NCBI GenBank assembly: GCA_002315825.1
Contig: DCIC01000124.1
Location: 24,509 to 30,828, forward strand
Direction of reading: 5' to 3'
DNA from: Bacteroidales bacterium UBA1736
Lineage (GTDB): Bacteria > Bacteroidota > Bacteroidia > Bacteroidales > UBA932
Length of the DNA stretch: 6,320 nt
The notes below the pieces were generated by a model. The model saw only the letters and a list, made by a program, of their open reading frames with translations, did not search any database and was not told the origin of the DNA. The translations under genes were made by a program, and so were the position numbers. Of the stretch, positions 6,231 through 6,320 are shown piece by piece; the first letter of the stretch is position 1, and each line of letters opens with the position of its first letter.

Positions 6231-6320
6231 TTAAATAATTTTAGCAACTTCGCCAATCTTCAGCTCAAGAGCAAAAGTATATTTAGTAAAGGGAAGCATT
6301 AAGGGGAGATATGTTTGTGC
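6231..6320 (-). CDS. Possible C-terminal end of a minus-strand gene running off the right edge
   Basis: An open frame enters from the right edge and runs 29 codons to a TAA at 6231-6233. Its end reads FALELKIGEVAKII, which has protein-like composition, but I do not recognise a family. An internal ATG at 6297-6299 would give only 22 residues. A 29-codon frame open at an edge arises by chance fairly often, and no domain motif supports it. The region between its stop and the promoter at 6193 is AT-rich and featureless. Confidence 0.25.
   Translation of the reverse strand, partial: AQTYLPLMLPFTKYTFALELKIGEVAKII

Noticed and set aside
6121..6320. End of an insertion sequence or other mobile element at the right edge
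   Set aside because: The AT-rich sequence first suggested an IS end, but no terminal inverted repeat, target duplication or transposase motif can be seen in the available bases.
6311..6320. Plus-strand gene start, ATG at 6311 after GGGGAGAT
   Set aside because: Only three codons are visible, so it cannot be told from chance; the nearby box TATATTTA (6278-6285) lacks the final G and a -33 element.

Overview
The window looks like ordinary chromosomal DNA from a member of the Bacteroidota, most likely order Bacteroidales. The evidence is that the YidC, TrmD and DUF349 proteins carry residue patterns typical of that phylum, that most genes lack a Shine-Dalgarno sequence, and that TAnnTTTG-type promoter boxes occur in the gaps. 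The genus cannot be fixed from the sequence alone.

Layout, left to right. Four tightly packed genes are read on the minus strand, so transcription runs from about 5320 towards position 1. They are a DUF349 repeat protein (3466-5217), the membrane insertase YidC (1600-3462), the PLP-binding protein YggS (943-1599), and a membrane acyltransferase of the HGSNAT/DUF5009 family (923 down to 1, cut by the window edge). The gaps between them are 3, 0 and 19 bp, so they are very probably one operon. A 142-bp divergent gap (5218-5359) separates this operon from trmD (5360-6037), which is on the plus strand and encodes the tRNA m1G37 methyltransferase. The last 283 bp hold no complete gene. They contain a perfect 13-bp hairpin just after trmD, a well-formed Bacteroidetes promoter pointing back at that hairpin, and the possible C-terminal end of a further minus-strand gene running off the right edge.

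The recognised genes are housekeeping functions: membrane protein insertion, PLP homeostasis, tRNA modification, and probably cell-envelope or glycan acetylation. The part most likely to be undescribed is the promoter-to-hairpin unit at 6057-6193 (minus strand), which has the form of a free-standing small RNA gene of about 100 nt. No CRISPR array, tRNA, rRNA, complete insertion sequence or defence system was seen.
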